From positions 46,754,506 through 46,818,505 of the forward strand of contig BRKX01000014.1 in assembly GCA_026008535.1 (NCBI GenBank): DNA of 64,000 nucleotides. The letters run 5' to 3'. The notes below the pieces were generated by a model. It was not told where the DNA came from. It did no database searches and was given only the letters and a program-made list of their open reading frames with translations. This document shows, piece after piece, positions 9,979-20,142 of this stretch. The stretch's first letter is position 1, and the number at the start of each line of letters is the position of its first letter. Source of the DNA: Perilla frutescens. Taxonomy: Eukaryota > Streptophyta > Magnoliopsida > Lamiales > Lamiaceae. Both the position numbers and the translations under genes were made by a program.

Positions 9979-10817
9979 TTCCCCTCCTCTTGAAAAGAAT
10001 TCATCCTCGAATTCAAATCGTCGGGGTCAAGGACTACCATGAATGGATCATCGAACTCCTTTGTGTGCACAACTAAATCATATGGAACATTCTCAACAAC
10101 CTGTAAAATAAAGACATCAAAACTACAGGGTTGATCAAACACGTTAGAACTCGGTAGCTCCTCCATGACTGCTTCTTTAAGTTCTTTGTGCTCCATAGTC
10201 TTTACTCCATTAATGTCAATCTCCTCTTCAAAACATGGTTGTATTTTCAACAGCTCTTCAACTGTTTCGAACTCCTCAGCTTCGAACAGCTCTTTAATGA
10301 TTCCGATATCCTCTACGGCGGTAACAACCTTCATTTCTTCTCTCTCGACTTCTCCAATGTCTTCACAAGTAGCAACATTTATCAATTCATCAATAGGTGC
10401 ATCAACTGAAATTGTTACCTCAAAAGTAGAATCTTCTTTGATGGCAACGATCTCAGATGGTAACTCAACGTGGATCTCCTCTTGAATGTTGCTGGCTTGG
10501 CTTGGCACATCGATGACCAGCTGGACTGGTGATACAGGCCGTGTAGGTGGTACATAGGTACGTAGAAACTCCTCGAATGACTCAGGTTCACTCCAATGAA
10601 ATGGAGCTATTTGACGATGAGCTCTAGGTGGTGGAGGTGATGTTTTTTGCGTGTTGAGACGCTTAAGCTGTTCTGTTAACTTGGCTAGTGGATTAATCAG
10701 CTCGTCTCTCATTGATTGTAGATTTTCTTCCATGCTTTCGATCATTGCATCAAAATGGTACTTCGTGTCCCATGCAAGAAACTGACTAGATGACTCGGGA
10801 GCATCATATGGATTCAT
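9600..10817 (-). CDS. 405-aa gag-derived/tail protein of element C1
   Basis: Uninterrupted ORF from ATG at 10817. Residues 1-60 resemble the gag start of element B (DAPESSSQFLAWDTKYHFDAM versus ESSSDPAAPWDARYHFEAL), then predicted coiled-coil-like sequence and a PPPP stretch. Residues ~100-260 are strongly acidic with repeated ELP/EEE and ELF/EEFETVEELL patterns. Residues ~265-275 give NSRMNSFQEEGND, the motif coded across the polypurine tract; the rest lies in the LTR (KIVRMRAIKDWKSRFEEQ...). The tail contains a short internal repeat (GMKTVGMGILTRLHEDSRYGHTD region; the DNA unit is 37 bp). No enzyme domain. It could be a Gag-like packaging protein or a fossil; intactness and the nearly intact C2 copy argue for recent coding use. 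Function unknown. Confidence 0.7.
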   Translation of the reverse strand: MNPYDAPESSSQFLAWDTKYHFDAMIESMEENLQSMRDELINPLAKLTEQLKRLNTQKTSPPPPRAHRQIAPFHWSEPESFEEFLRTYVPPTRPVSPVQLVIDVPSQASNIQEEIHVELPSEIVAIKEDSTFEVTISVDAPIDELINVATCEDIGEVEREEMKVVTAVEDIGIIKELFEAEEFETVEELLKIQPCFEEEIDINGVKTMEHKELKEAVMEELPSSNVFDQPCSFDVFILQVVENVPYDLVVHTKEFDDPFMVVLDPDDLNSRMNSFQEEGNDMILKSLEELNPELSFKGPKIVRMRAIKDWKSRFEEQYMMIKITPLDIILEELKNEGMKTVGMGILTRLHEDSRYGHTDWVDVEDNVWIHPIIVQHVNYGAQVHKWRNLKAQNQFGIYPYLVRFR

Positions 10818-10984
10818 AATAAATGATGGAGTAGGTTGATGTATATAGAACGATGTATTTGGTGTAGGTAAACCGGCTGCCTTAGTGTATGTGGACCACG
10901 GATGTATGGTGTACGGGTGTATGGGTGTATGAACTAAGTGGTGTATAAGGTGAACCGGGTGTAGGTAGGAAAGGGATGAAAATT

Positions 10985-11920
10985 TCGAACACTATAGAGT
11001 ATACAATCCGACTCGAAATAAAAGACAAAACTTACTAGAAATACGAACAATGACATAAACGACGATGAGGACACTTGGAACACTTGAAGATGGCTGGAAT
11101 TACGGCAGTGATGGCGGCGGAAGTCTGCGGTGAAGGTGGTGAGGGCGGCGGTGTTGTAGTGTTGTGGATTGGATAGATTCGGTGAACCCGTGTTGTAAAC
11201 CCGAACGCGCACGTCTAACTTCTCCGGATAGAAATTCTCCTAAGTACTCATTGTACCCTGAAGAACTTGAATAAGACTATTGAATTGCTTTATCAATAGA
11301 ATTATGTTTGATCAACCAAAGGATCGATAAATGTGATCAACCAAAGGATCGGTGAGACAATTAAGAAATTAACTCTTTATTTCATGCAACGTCTGAATTA
11401 TGAATCTCACATGGTGCTCCTATTTATAGGAGTGTATATGGACGAAATTCTAAGCCTAAACAACTAGAAAAATCGATCAAACTAAGAGTTCTAGTCAAAC
11501 TAGGATAAAATCAAAAGTTACCAAAAATAAGATAAGAAAAATCTATCTAACTCTAACTAGATAAGGATAAATCCTAAAGTGGATTTGGGCTTCAAATCTC
11601 ACCTATCTTAGACTTGGGCCTCATAATTAACGTGTTGGACTATTATTGGATGAATCCACACGTTACCTTCAACGTCAACCCAGTCAGTATGCCCATACTG
11701 ACTGTCTTCATGCAATCTGGTCAGTATGCCCATACCGACTGTCTTCATGCCTTCATTCTTCAACTCTTCAAGTATGATATCCCATGGTGTGATTTTGATC
11801 ATCATGTATTGTTCTTCAAATCTTGATTTCCAATCTTTGATGGCCCTCATTCTAACAATCTTCGGACCTTTGAATGATAGCTCCGGATTTAATTCTTCAA
11901 GGTTTTTTAGGATCATATCA
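10985..11920 (-). repeat. Internal LTR of the tandem element C (truncated)
   Basis: Matches the C1 LTR from TGATATGATCC (at 11920) down to about GTCGGATTGTATAC (10985). The final ~100 bp of the LTR, the primer site and part of the leader are deleted, so it joins directly to leader sequence of C1 (10820-10984). CCTATAAATAGG box near 11415. The adjoining polypurine tract is at 11921-11936. Confidence 0.82.
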
Positions 11921-12759
11921 TTCCCCTCCTCTTGAAAAGAATTCGTCCTCGAATTCAAATCTTCGGGGTCAAGGACTACCATGAATGGATCATCAAACTC
12001 CTTTGTGTGCACAACTAAATCATATGGAACATTCTCAACAACCTGTAAAATAAAGACATCAAAAGTACAGGGTTGATAAAAAATATTAGAACTCGGTAGC
12101 CCCTCCATGACTGCTTCTTTGAGTTCTTTGTGCTCCACAGTCTTTACTCCATTAATATCAATCTCCTCTTGAAAATATGGCTGCATTTCCAACAGCTCTT
12201 TAACTGTTTCGAACTCCTCAGCTTCGAACAGCTCTTTAATGATTCCGATCTCCTCTACGGTGGTAACAACCTTCATTTCTTCTCTCTCGACTTCTCCAAC
12301 ATCTTCACAAATAGCAACATTTATCAATTCATCAAGAGATGCTTCAACTGGAATTGTTACCTCGAAAGTAGAATCTTCTTTGATGGCAACGATCTCAGAT
12401 GGTAACTCAATGTGGATCTCCTCTTGAATGTCGCTGGCTTGGTTTGGCATATCTATGACCAGCTAAACTGGTGATGCAGGCCGTGTAGGTGGTACATAGG
12501 TACGTAGAAACTCCTCGAATGACTCAGATTCGCTCCAACGAAATGGGGCTGTTTGGCGATGAGCTTTAGGTGGTGGAGGTGATGCTTTTTGCGTATTGAG
12601 ACGCTTAAGCTGTTCTGTTAACTTGGCTAGTGGATTAATCAGCTCGTCTCTCATTGATTGTAGATTTTCTTCCATGCTCTCGATCATTGCATCAAAATGG
12701 TACTTCGTGTCCCATGCAAGGAACTGACTAGATGACTCGGGAGCATCGTATGGATTCAT
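11608..12759 (-). pseudogene. Second copy of the gag-derived/tail ORF (element C2)
   Basis: Homologue of the 405-aa ORF, starting at ATG 12759 with the same MNPYDAPESSSQF start. A single TAA/TAG-type stop at 12463-12465 separates residues 1-98 from the rest; the downstream part (12450 to 11608) is in the same frame. Differences from C1 are scattered substitutions (for example FRWSESESF for FHWSEPESF, ASLDELINVAICED for APIDELINVATCED), with no frameshift. The C-terminus ends about 20 residues before the C1 end position. The conserved frame in two copies suggests that the protein was maintained until recently. Confidence 0.75.
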
Positions 12760-12815
12760 AATAAATGATGGAGTAGGTTGGTGTATATGGAATGGTGTAT
12801 TTGGTGTATGAAAAA

Positions 12816-13289
12816 AGAAAATTAAAAATAAAGATGAATAATAATATTAATCATGCATTATAGAGTGGTTTATACAACTCGTGCATTTTCTGCATTATGT
12901 GTGATCTTTAAGAACTCGATGGTAGCCCTCATCTCATCATTTTCTTCTTCGGTGTTCGCCTCCACTTTGATAATTCATTCCCATCTTGGACAATACTGGA
13001 GTACACAGTCGATACCTATGATATGTTCAGGAATTATTGTTATTTCATTATGTAATGCCGCTCTTGATGCTGCAGCTCTCAGTTCTCTTTCACGTCTATT
13101 GCATTTAGAACACATCGCTGACCTTTTTTCTTTCTATACATAGATAAATTGTCAATTAATTAGTATATGTATGTATATATATATATGTATACCTACCGTC
13201 ATATTATCTTGGTGGAAGTTGTCGATTATTTTTAGATTGATCTCAGAAAGACGAATGATGGTTGCCTGTAGTTAAACAAATGCTTAACC
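12816..13289 (-). other. AT-rich segment with a short unrecognised coding-like stretch
   Basis: After the abrupt end of element C, the minus strand between about 13110 and 12860 reads CSKCNRRERELRAAASRAAL, then EHIIGIDCVLQYCPRWE, a TGA, and further open sequence in the same frame (EANTEEENDEMRATIEFLK). The cysteine pairs might be zinc ligands. I do not recognise the family; it may be a broken exon or captured gene piece. 13140-13200 contains AT dinucleotide-rich simple sequence. Confidence 0.3.
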
Positions 13290-13620
13290 TATTAGTGTGT
13301 CATAACATTGTAGAAGAGTGTGTCATCTGTTGGAGCTTGCTCGAGTGTTTACCATCTGTGTTATATCATAACATGGTAGAAGAGTGTGTCATCGGGTCGG
13401 TCATGTCATAACATGGTAGAAAGGTGGATTATGTCATAACATGGTAGAAGAGTTGAGAGACATAAAATGTCATGACATGGTAGAAGAGTGGATTATGTCA
13501 TAACATGGTAGAAGAGTTCAAAGACATAAAATGTCATGACATGGTAGAAGAGTGGATTATGTCATAACATGGTAGAAGAGTTGAGAGAAATAAACTGTGA
13601 AAGAGTGTTTGGTTGTTTCA
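13290..13620. repeat. Interspersed short repeat, eight copies of a TCATAACATGGTAGAAGAG unit
   Basis: The word CATRACATGGTAGAAGAG occurs eight times with irregular spacing of 20-60 bp, the intervals often containing GTGGATTATG or GAGACATAAAATG. It ends with GTGTTTGGTTGTTTCAATTATA, a block also found at 15913, 15973 and 17768. Spacing and spacer similarity do not fit CRISPR. Part of a dispersed local repeat family (see 15480-16010 and 17090-17790). Confidence 0.7.
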
Positions 13621-15479
13621 ATTATAATTTTTTCTGAAAAAGATAAGAAAAGAGATCCAAACAATAAGCGAGTATGTGTATATGGGAAGATTATTATGCA
13701 TACAAATCTCTAGTGTGTAATTTAAGGATAAATCTCAACCATTAATCTGTAAAGATCAACAAATATTATTAATTAGGGGAAAAATAATAAGAATGCTATT
13801 TTTCTTATTAATTAGGGGAAGAAATAATAAGAATGCTATTTTTCTTAATTTGAATGTTTTAAATGATTAAAATGTACAATTAGTTATATGTTCACCGTGA
13901 TTTGTTGAATTTTTTAAAGGGAAATTAAATCAAATCATACAAATTATTACTTCGTAAGTATTCAAATTATGATGTGTTCTAAAAAAATTATGTTTGGATG
14001 ATATATAGTTAATATTGTTGTGCTATAATAAATTAACATTTTATTGACTGGTTATTTCTAGTTAATTAACTTATTTTGTCAATGTTTTTTTAGATACATA
14101 ATGTTTAATTAGTTACTGATAATGCTTGTAATTTTAAATTACTATGTGTATTTTTATAAATAACATGTTTTGATTTGTTTTATGTTCACGATGTAGTGTG
14201 TATGATTACATCCAGATGTTAGTCTTATACTACAAAATGCTTTACTTATTATAATACTAAAATGATTTATTCAAATTCTTTATTATTTGCTTATGTTTAG
14301 TTATCATTTGAAAAAAAAATTGTACATATACTACGGGATGCTTTAATTGATACTCGATAGTTAATAATGTTATTTTTGTGTGTTGTATTGATGCTTTAAT
14401 TGATAATTGGTAATATATTTCTAATGGTAATTGATTAATGCTATTTTTGTGTTGTATTTGTTCTTTAATTGATATAATTGATAAAACAATGCTTAATTTG
14501 TTGTTCATAATGCTTGAAATTTGAAATTAATTACTATGTTTGTTTTTATAAATAACATGTTTTGGTATGTTTTATGTTCACAATATAGTGTATGATTACA
14601 TTTGGATGTTAGTTTTATATTACAAATTGCTTAATTTATTTAAGATAAAATGAAATGCTCATTTAAAAATATTTATTGTTTTCTTATATTTAATAATTAT
14701 TTGGAAAAAAAAATCAATAGTACATATGATACAGGATACATTAATTGATAGTTGATAATACTATTTTTATGCTATATTGATGCTTTAATTGATAGTTGAT
14801 ATATAATGTTATTTCCATGGTTAATTGATGAATGTTATTTTGTGTTGTATAGATGCTTTAATTGATAGTTGATAATATAATTTTTAATGTTAATTGATAG
14901 TTTGAGATGTTATTTAGTATTATCATGATGCTTTAATAGATAGTTTCTAATGTTATTTTGGTATTATCGTGAAGAAGGTAAAATTAATTCTAACAAATAC
15001 TTCAAAAATATAAAAAATAAACAACTAATTCTTTTTCGCGCTCGATAAAAAATAATGTTATTACAACTAATTCTTTTTCGTGCTCAAACACATAATTCAA
15101 AAAAGAAAATGTAATGTTATTACAATTTTTTTTTTGATACAGAATAAAGGTTTAAAAAAATATAAAAATAAACAAAAAAATGTAAAAAGGAGAACATCAA
15201 TAAAAAGCAAAAATGAAAACAACAAAAAAGAAAGTGAAAAACGAAAAATGAAAACAATGTTGTGCGGGCACGTGGGCAGGCCGAGAAAAGTGGTAATGGG
15301 GTGTGGGTTATTTGACCCGAATTCTGACCCTTCATTAATGATAAAAACGCAATAAAAAAATAAGAATGATAATTTAAATGCAACAGTCAGCTTATCTTGC
15401 ATTAAACATATTTAAAAAAAAACACATAAAAAATGATTTCAAATATAAGTAATAATAAATAATGTTTAAAAAAATATCC
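13621..15479. other. AT-rich intergenic DNA with an old tandem duplication
   Basis: 14099-14486 and 14487-~14830 are two diverged copies of one ~388-bp unit (both contain ATAACATGTTTTG, ATGTTCACRATRTAG and GATTACAT in the same order), followed by short degenerate repeats of ATGCTTTAATTGATAGTTGATA up to ~14960. 15080-15470 is A-rich and gives long low-complexity frames that are not credible genes. Nothing else seen. Confidence 0.55.
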
Positions 15480-16010
15480 ATATCCTAATTAGTTTTAAAA
15501 CTACGACGTACTACAACATTCTTCTGGACAATATCGTTGTTGTCTTGGCCATGCGCGTCTTTGTAGCGTCGCACTACATCGGTGTTAACATTGCATCCAA
15601 TGCACAAATTCCCTTTGAAACCCAGTGTGGCGACAAAGTTCACCTCCGAATCAGTCTTCACGAACATCGAATTGAATTCCATTATCTGTTCCTCTTTCTT
15701 AGCAGCCACAACATTAGTCTTTTGGGCTACAGACCGTGCCCTACTCTATGAGCATTGTAAAATGCTGCTGCGGAAGTGTGATAATCTTCAGCTTACTTTT
15801 TTTAGAGCTTGCTGGAGTGTTCGCCAGTGTGATCATCTTCAGCTTCCTTTTTGTCAGCATCCGGGTCATGTCCTAACATGGGAGTAGAGAGATATAAAAT
15901 GTAAAAGAAGAGTGTTTGGTTGTTTCAATTATAGAAAATAGATGTTATCTAATAAAATGTAAAAGAAGAGTGTTTGGTTGTTTCAATTATAGAAAATAGA
16001 TGTTATCTAA
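15480..16010 (-). repeat. Local repeat module, copy 2, with small coding-like remnant
   Basis: The minus strand encodes a 74-residue stretch (15709-15485; NFVATLGFKGNLCIGCN, RRYKDAHG, NVVVRRSF) that is clearly homologous to the one at 17376-17182. The upstream part shares GAGCTTGCTGGAGTGTT and AAGTGTGATCATCTT with the module at 17440-17640. It ends with a perfect 58-bp tandem duplication (15895-15952, 15953-16010) containing GTGTTTGGTTGTTTCAATT. Family and function are not recognised. Confidence 0.6.
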
Positions 16011-16059
16011 GGATGGTGTTATTATAGAATAATACCAGATCACGTTGTGCATCAATCTT

Positions 16060-16330
16060 TTTCTACAACCCAAGCTTCATATCATTTGAAGGAGTAGGCA
16101 ACTTCAAATCCTCAGCAAACTACATATAAAACACATACCGAGTAAGGAAGAGTGAAATATTGAAGACATGATTTTGCTTTAATAAGGCATGCTGATACCT
16201 ATTGATCGACATGCTCATCCAGGGAATTTTCGTATCTCTCAAAAATGTAGTTCTCAACTCATGTAGCTCAGGGAAATCAATAAATCTTGCTGTTGCAAAC
16301 ATCAAACTCAATGCAGCTTGTCTGGAATCC
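16060..16330 (-). pseudogene. IST1-like domain fragment
   Basis: The minus strand reads SRQAALSLMFATARFIDFPELHELRTTF (about 16325-16235), which matches the signature of IST1/Vps4-regulator proteins (EAISSLIFAAARxADLPELxELR). IST1-like proteins bind ESCRT-III and Vps4 in endosomal sorting. The continuation loses the usual KYG motif. After a gap that might be an intron, EDLKLPTPSNDMKLGL (about 16115-16065) resembles the end of the domain. No start, no full domain; probably a captured or decayed piece of a gene. Confidence 0.5.
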
Positions 16331-16985
16331 TCAGATATTCATTGCTTATAATAAACATTCAGATCGAGGAGAATTAATATTTCCAAAAAGCATCACAATA
16401 AGATAAGGAAAAAGTATTCGAACGTCTGATCATACATAAAAAGAATTGTAAAAACTATTTTTTTACGCGACATATGATGGATAAGTCTAAAAAACTATCA
16501 AACCATGGAGTTTATACACAAAACTTATATTAGCTATTCAACTCAAAGATATATATTCATTTAGGTCTATCATTCAAGAGATGAGCTCTCATTACGTCAC
16601 AAACCTCTCTTTGCCCATGTCAAAAAGATTCGTCAAGATTTCTTTGCAGAACTTGTGAATGCACTTGCAACATCGAAAAATGTCCATTTCAGCAAGAAGT
16701 TCTTTAGTCAATTTGATGCAAATATAATGCTCGTTAATTTGATGAGAAAAATGTTAGCATTGATGTACTGATACAAAGAGACACATGGCTAAAGAATTGT
16801 TCAATGCAAATATGATGCTCGTCAATTTGATGAGAAAAGAGAAAAATCTATCAATGAGAGTAGCATCAATCCTGAAGAGAACAAAACACAACGTTACGCT
16901 GATGAAATTTCAACGCTGGAGAAGTTGGAAATAGTACTAAATAGGGCTTACGAAACTTACACGAATTTCTAAAAATAATGAAATA

Positions 16986-17062
<77 letters not shown>

Positions 17063-17089
17063 ATTAAATGCAACAACTCACTCATCTTG
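16331..17089. other. AT-rich intergenic DNA with an ATA microsatellite
   Basis: No gene supported. A near-duplicate GCAAATATRATGCTCGTYAATTTGATGAGAAAA occurs twice (about 16728 and 16827). 16983-17060 is a pure (AAT)n run of about 26 units. Confidence 0.6.
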
Positions 17090-17790
17090 CATAAACTATA
17101 TTAAAAAAAACATTATGCAATATTTGTTTGACTTATAAAGTGACTACCGGAATAAAGATGATTTCACAAGACAAGTAATATTCAAGAATGCTTCAAAAAA
17201 TTATCAAAATCATAATTATCTCTAAACCTACGACGTAATACAATATTATTCACGACACGATTATCGTCGTCTTCGTCATGTGTCTCTTTGTATCGTTTCA
17301 ATGCATTAATACTACCATTGCATTCAATGTACAAACCTCCTTTAAAATCTAGTGTGCTGACAAAGTCCAGCTCCAAATCAGTTTTAAAAATATCGAGTTT
17401 AATTCTAGTACCTTTGATGACATTAAAACCCGGTCATCTCTCTTTTTGAGCAGCCGCGACATTAGTCTTTCTGCCTATAGATCATGTCCTATCGCAACCT
17501 CTACGAAGCATTATAAAACGCTTTGCTGGAGTCTACGAAAGTGTGATCATCTTTAGACAACTGCCTGACTTTTCTTTTCTCCGTTGGAGCTTGCTGGAGT
17601 GTTTGCCATCTAGGTTATATCATAACATGGTAGAAGAGCATTTCATCTGGCCAGTCATGTCATGACATAGTAGAAGAGTGGGTTAGGTCATAACGTGGTA
17701 GAAGAGTGGAGAGAAATAAAATGTCATGACATGGTAGAAGAGTGGAGAGAAATAAAATGTGAAAGAGTGTTTGGTTGTTTCAATTATAAC
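17090..17790 (-). repeat. Local repeat module, copy 3, with small coding-like remnant
   Basis: Minus-strand residues (17376-17182) DFVSTLDFKGGLYIECN, LKRYKETHDEDDD, NIVLRRRFRDN align with the remnant at 15709-15485. The 17610-17760 part has four copies of the CATGGTAGAAGAG unit and ends with GTGTTTGGTTGTTTCAATTATA. It combines the features of the two modules to the left, so all three derive from one ancestral repeat, either an unclassified transposon or a small gene family that decayed. Confidence 0.6.
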
Positions 17791-17830
17791 TAGCATTTCT
17801 CCCGTGTGTTGCACGGCTGAGATATATATA
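17791..17830 (-). other. Candidate Helitron 3' terminus
   Basis: On the minus strand the sequence runs CCGTGCAACACACGG (5-bp stem hairpin), a short spacer, then GCTAG followed by T. Helitrons end with a hairpin, about 10 nt, and CTRR, inserted between A and T. The corresponding empty site (CAATTATAATTTTT) exists in the repeat at about 13615. If correct, the element extends rightwards from 17791, but I could not find a convincing 5' TC end. Confidence 0.35.
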
Positions 17831-19170
17831 ATTTACTTTTTAATTAAATATCACGTTTAAAATTATTTATTTAATTAGAAAATTAATTCATCATCAAGCC
17901 AAATATAAGGAAAAAATATGAAATTAAACATGAAGTTCACTCATAGTATTAAATCCCAAAAATTACTCGATTCTATATAGAACTTAATTCCGAAAATTGA
18001 TATATGTTGCTTTATTACAATCCTTTTTCTTTTTCATTGTGCATTAGACAAAAGCTCATTCATATTATATTGAATAATTTTTGGCAAATCCCCTCCCTCC
18101 GCATCACTCAAAACTTTGAGTTTTTAACTTGTTCTTCAAATGAATTTTATCCCCCCTCTAAAGATGAAAATTATTATGAACAACTCTCAAGAATATGTCA
18201 ATTTTGGTTATTTTATGATAATATGGTGATAGTTAAATATAAAATTATTAACAGTATGGATACATTATTCTCAATTGATTGAAAAGTTTAACTTATCCCT
18301 CTCATTGAAATCAAAAGTGGGGTATGCTCAGATCTTGCACATAGATGGCAGCAGTGGCATAACTACAAACACCCCTGTTGCATACGAATCGGATCATTCT
18401 CGATGCCAAGATGCCCATCATCACAACCTTAATTCACAAATGGATCCAAGTAACGGGTTCAATCCCTAGAAGACATAACAATGAAGAGAAGCATAGGTAT
18501 TGATCAGCGGAGTTGCATATATGAATGAAGTTACCATATGAACTAAAATAAAATAAACTGAATAAACTAAAAAAATATTACAAAATTATATGTTAATAAA
18601 ATTAAATAGTTAATTGGAGACTTTACACATAATCATGAAATACAATCTTTTATATTGAATTTTATCACTTGTGTGGTATAACACATGCATGCCATACACA
18701 TCTTTAATGCTCAATTGGTGTTGCAATCTATTTGAAAAAAAAAATATGGAAAAAAACGTATTGTTACAACTCACAAATTTATCAAGATGTGTACATAAAT
18801 ATAACTTTTTTTAGAAATATATAGGGCTTATATACAACTTATAATTAGATTAAAATTATTGCACATATAAAAATTGGGTAGTTAGAATGATTGCATATAT
18901 AACAATTGTAATTAGACCTTTTAAAATAAGTTAGTCATTACAAGGATTTTGATTTATTTGATATATTTTTGCGTGTTTTCATGCAAAATTTATTTTTCTG
19001 AAAAAAATTACCTCATGTATTTTAGGCACGATTAGCAAAAAAAAAAATCATTTCCATATATGTCTTTAAAAATGTGATTGAGTAATTACTATAATTAGAC
19101 ATGATTAATTTTATATACTAAGTTTCTATATATAGTCACCATATTATTTTTATATAGGCATATTATATAA

Positions 19171-19202
<32 letters not shown>

Positions 19203-19694
19203 TTTTGGATTAAATTTTGGATATTAACTAACTAATTAATTTAATAATAAAAACCATCAATGGAATAAAAAAGAGTAATATAGTGGTATTTATATATTTA
19301 GCATAATTACTGGTATTGGACACAATGCCATTAATTATCAATAAACGTTACATTGACTAGTTATAACTACTCACCATTTTACAATTATGATGTATTATAA
19401 AATAATATAATAATTAAAACTGTTAATTAGTAAAATGATTTAGGCGAAAAAAAGTATGTTTAATGACTTAATTTTTTGTTATATATATAAGAGATCATTT
19501 TTTTAATTTCATTTTCGTTCACCAAAAGTGAATATTAGATTATATAAATATATTAAATATTTTGTAAAACTATAAATTATACGTCCTCCATGAAACGTTA
19601 AAAAAATGCACAAACTTTAATAATCCAAAAATTAAAGATGAAAAGGGTGAATAGTTAGTAGATGAAAAAAATGTAAAGAATTTGAACAAATCAA
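17831..19694. other. AT-rich intergenic DNA
   Basis: Very AT-rich. A (TA)n run is at 19170-19202. ORFs at 18004 and 18275 have no recognisable motif or supporting context. It may be the body of a non-autonomous Helitron if the end at 17791 is real. No other feature seen. Confidence 0.5.
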
Positions 19695-19850
19695 AGATAG
19701 AACCATAATCTCAAGTGACAATATCTCTTTGTAACCAATATCAACTTCAAACATTCTTTTCTAACCAATAATGACAAAATACTCTTTTTTAACCAAACTC
19801 TTTTTATTTGTCTCAAATACCCTCAATGTGGGGTCACACATTCAATATTT
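19695..19850. repeat. Left terminal inverted repeat of the MULE
   Basis: Starts GATAGAAC; pairs with 24253-24379. Conserved blocks TTCTTTTCTAACCAA and TCTTTTTTAACCA are separated by about 15-20 bp in both ends. Confidence 0.65.
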
Positions 19851-20142
19851 AATTGTCCATGGTCCCACACACTATCTCTCTCACTCTCCTTCCAGTAAAA
19901 AAAACGGCTCTCTCATTTCCTCTCACTCTTCCTCTCTCCTCACATGTTCTTTGTTTTTGTTATTTTTTTTTTTGGCCAAATTATGTTTTTTTAGTTGAAG
20001 TTATAAATTATTATTTGAAAAGTTTTGGACAAATTCAATTGTTCAATATTTTTAAATTCGTATACTTTCACATTTTTTATTTTGCATTAAGTTAAAACTA
20101 TGAAACAGTAGGTAAAACGTAATTATGTTTATTATTACAAAT

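Larger units (their letters stand above)
8989..12815 (-). mobile_element. Non-autonomous LTR element C, tandem copies C1 and C2
   Basis: Read on the minus strand the order is body 2 - truncated LTR - body 1 - LTR, a tandem arrangement. Each body has a short leader and one ORF that joins a gag-like N-terminus to an acidic region and an LTR-encoded tail; there is no gag domain, zinc knuckle, protease, RT, RNase H or integrase. The left end (TGATGTGACCCGGAC) follows ATTGG (8984-8988), the expected 5-bp target site. The matching right end, its 5' LTR and the second ATTGG are missing; at about 12815 the sequence changes to unrelated AT-rich DNA. Mobilisation would need enzymes from a relative such as A or B. 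Confidence 0.8.

Noticed and set aside
9636..12427. Plus-strand frames over elements C1 and C2
   Set aside because: They are antisense shadows of the gag-derived/tail ORFs, with no motifs of their own.
13290..13620. Regularly recurring short repeats that look CRISPR-like
   Set aside because: Spacing is irregular, the spacers are themselves similar, the genome is a plant, and the unit belongs to a dispersed local repeat.
15080..15402. Lys-rich and Phe-rich frames on both strands
   Set aside because: Produced by an A-rich low-complexity tract.
18004..18469. Two consecutive frames in AT-rich DNA
   Set aside because: No motif, no splice or promoter support, composition like the surrounding non-coding DNA.
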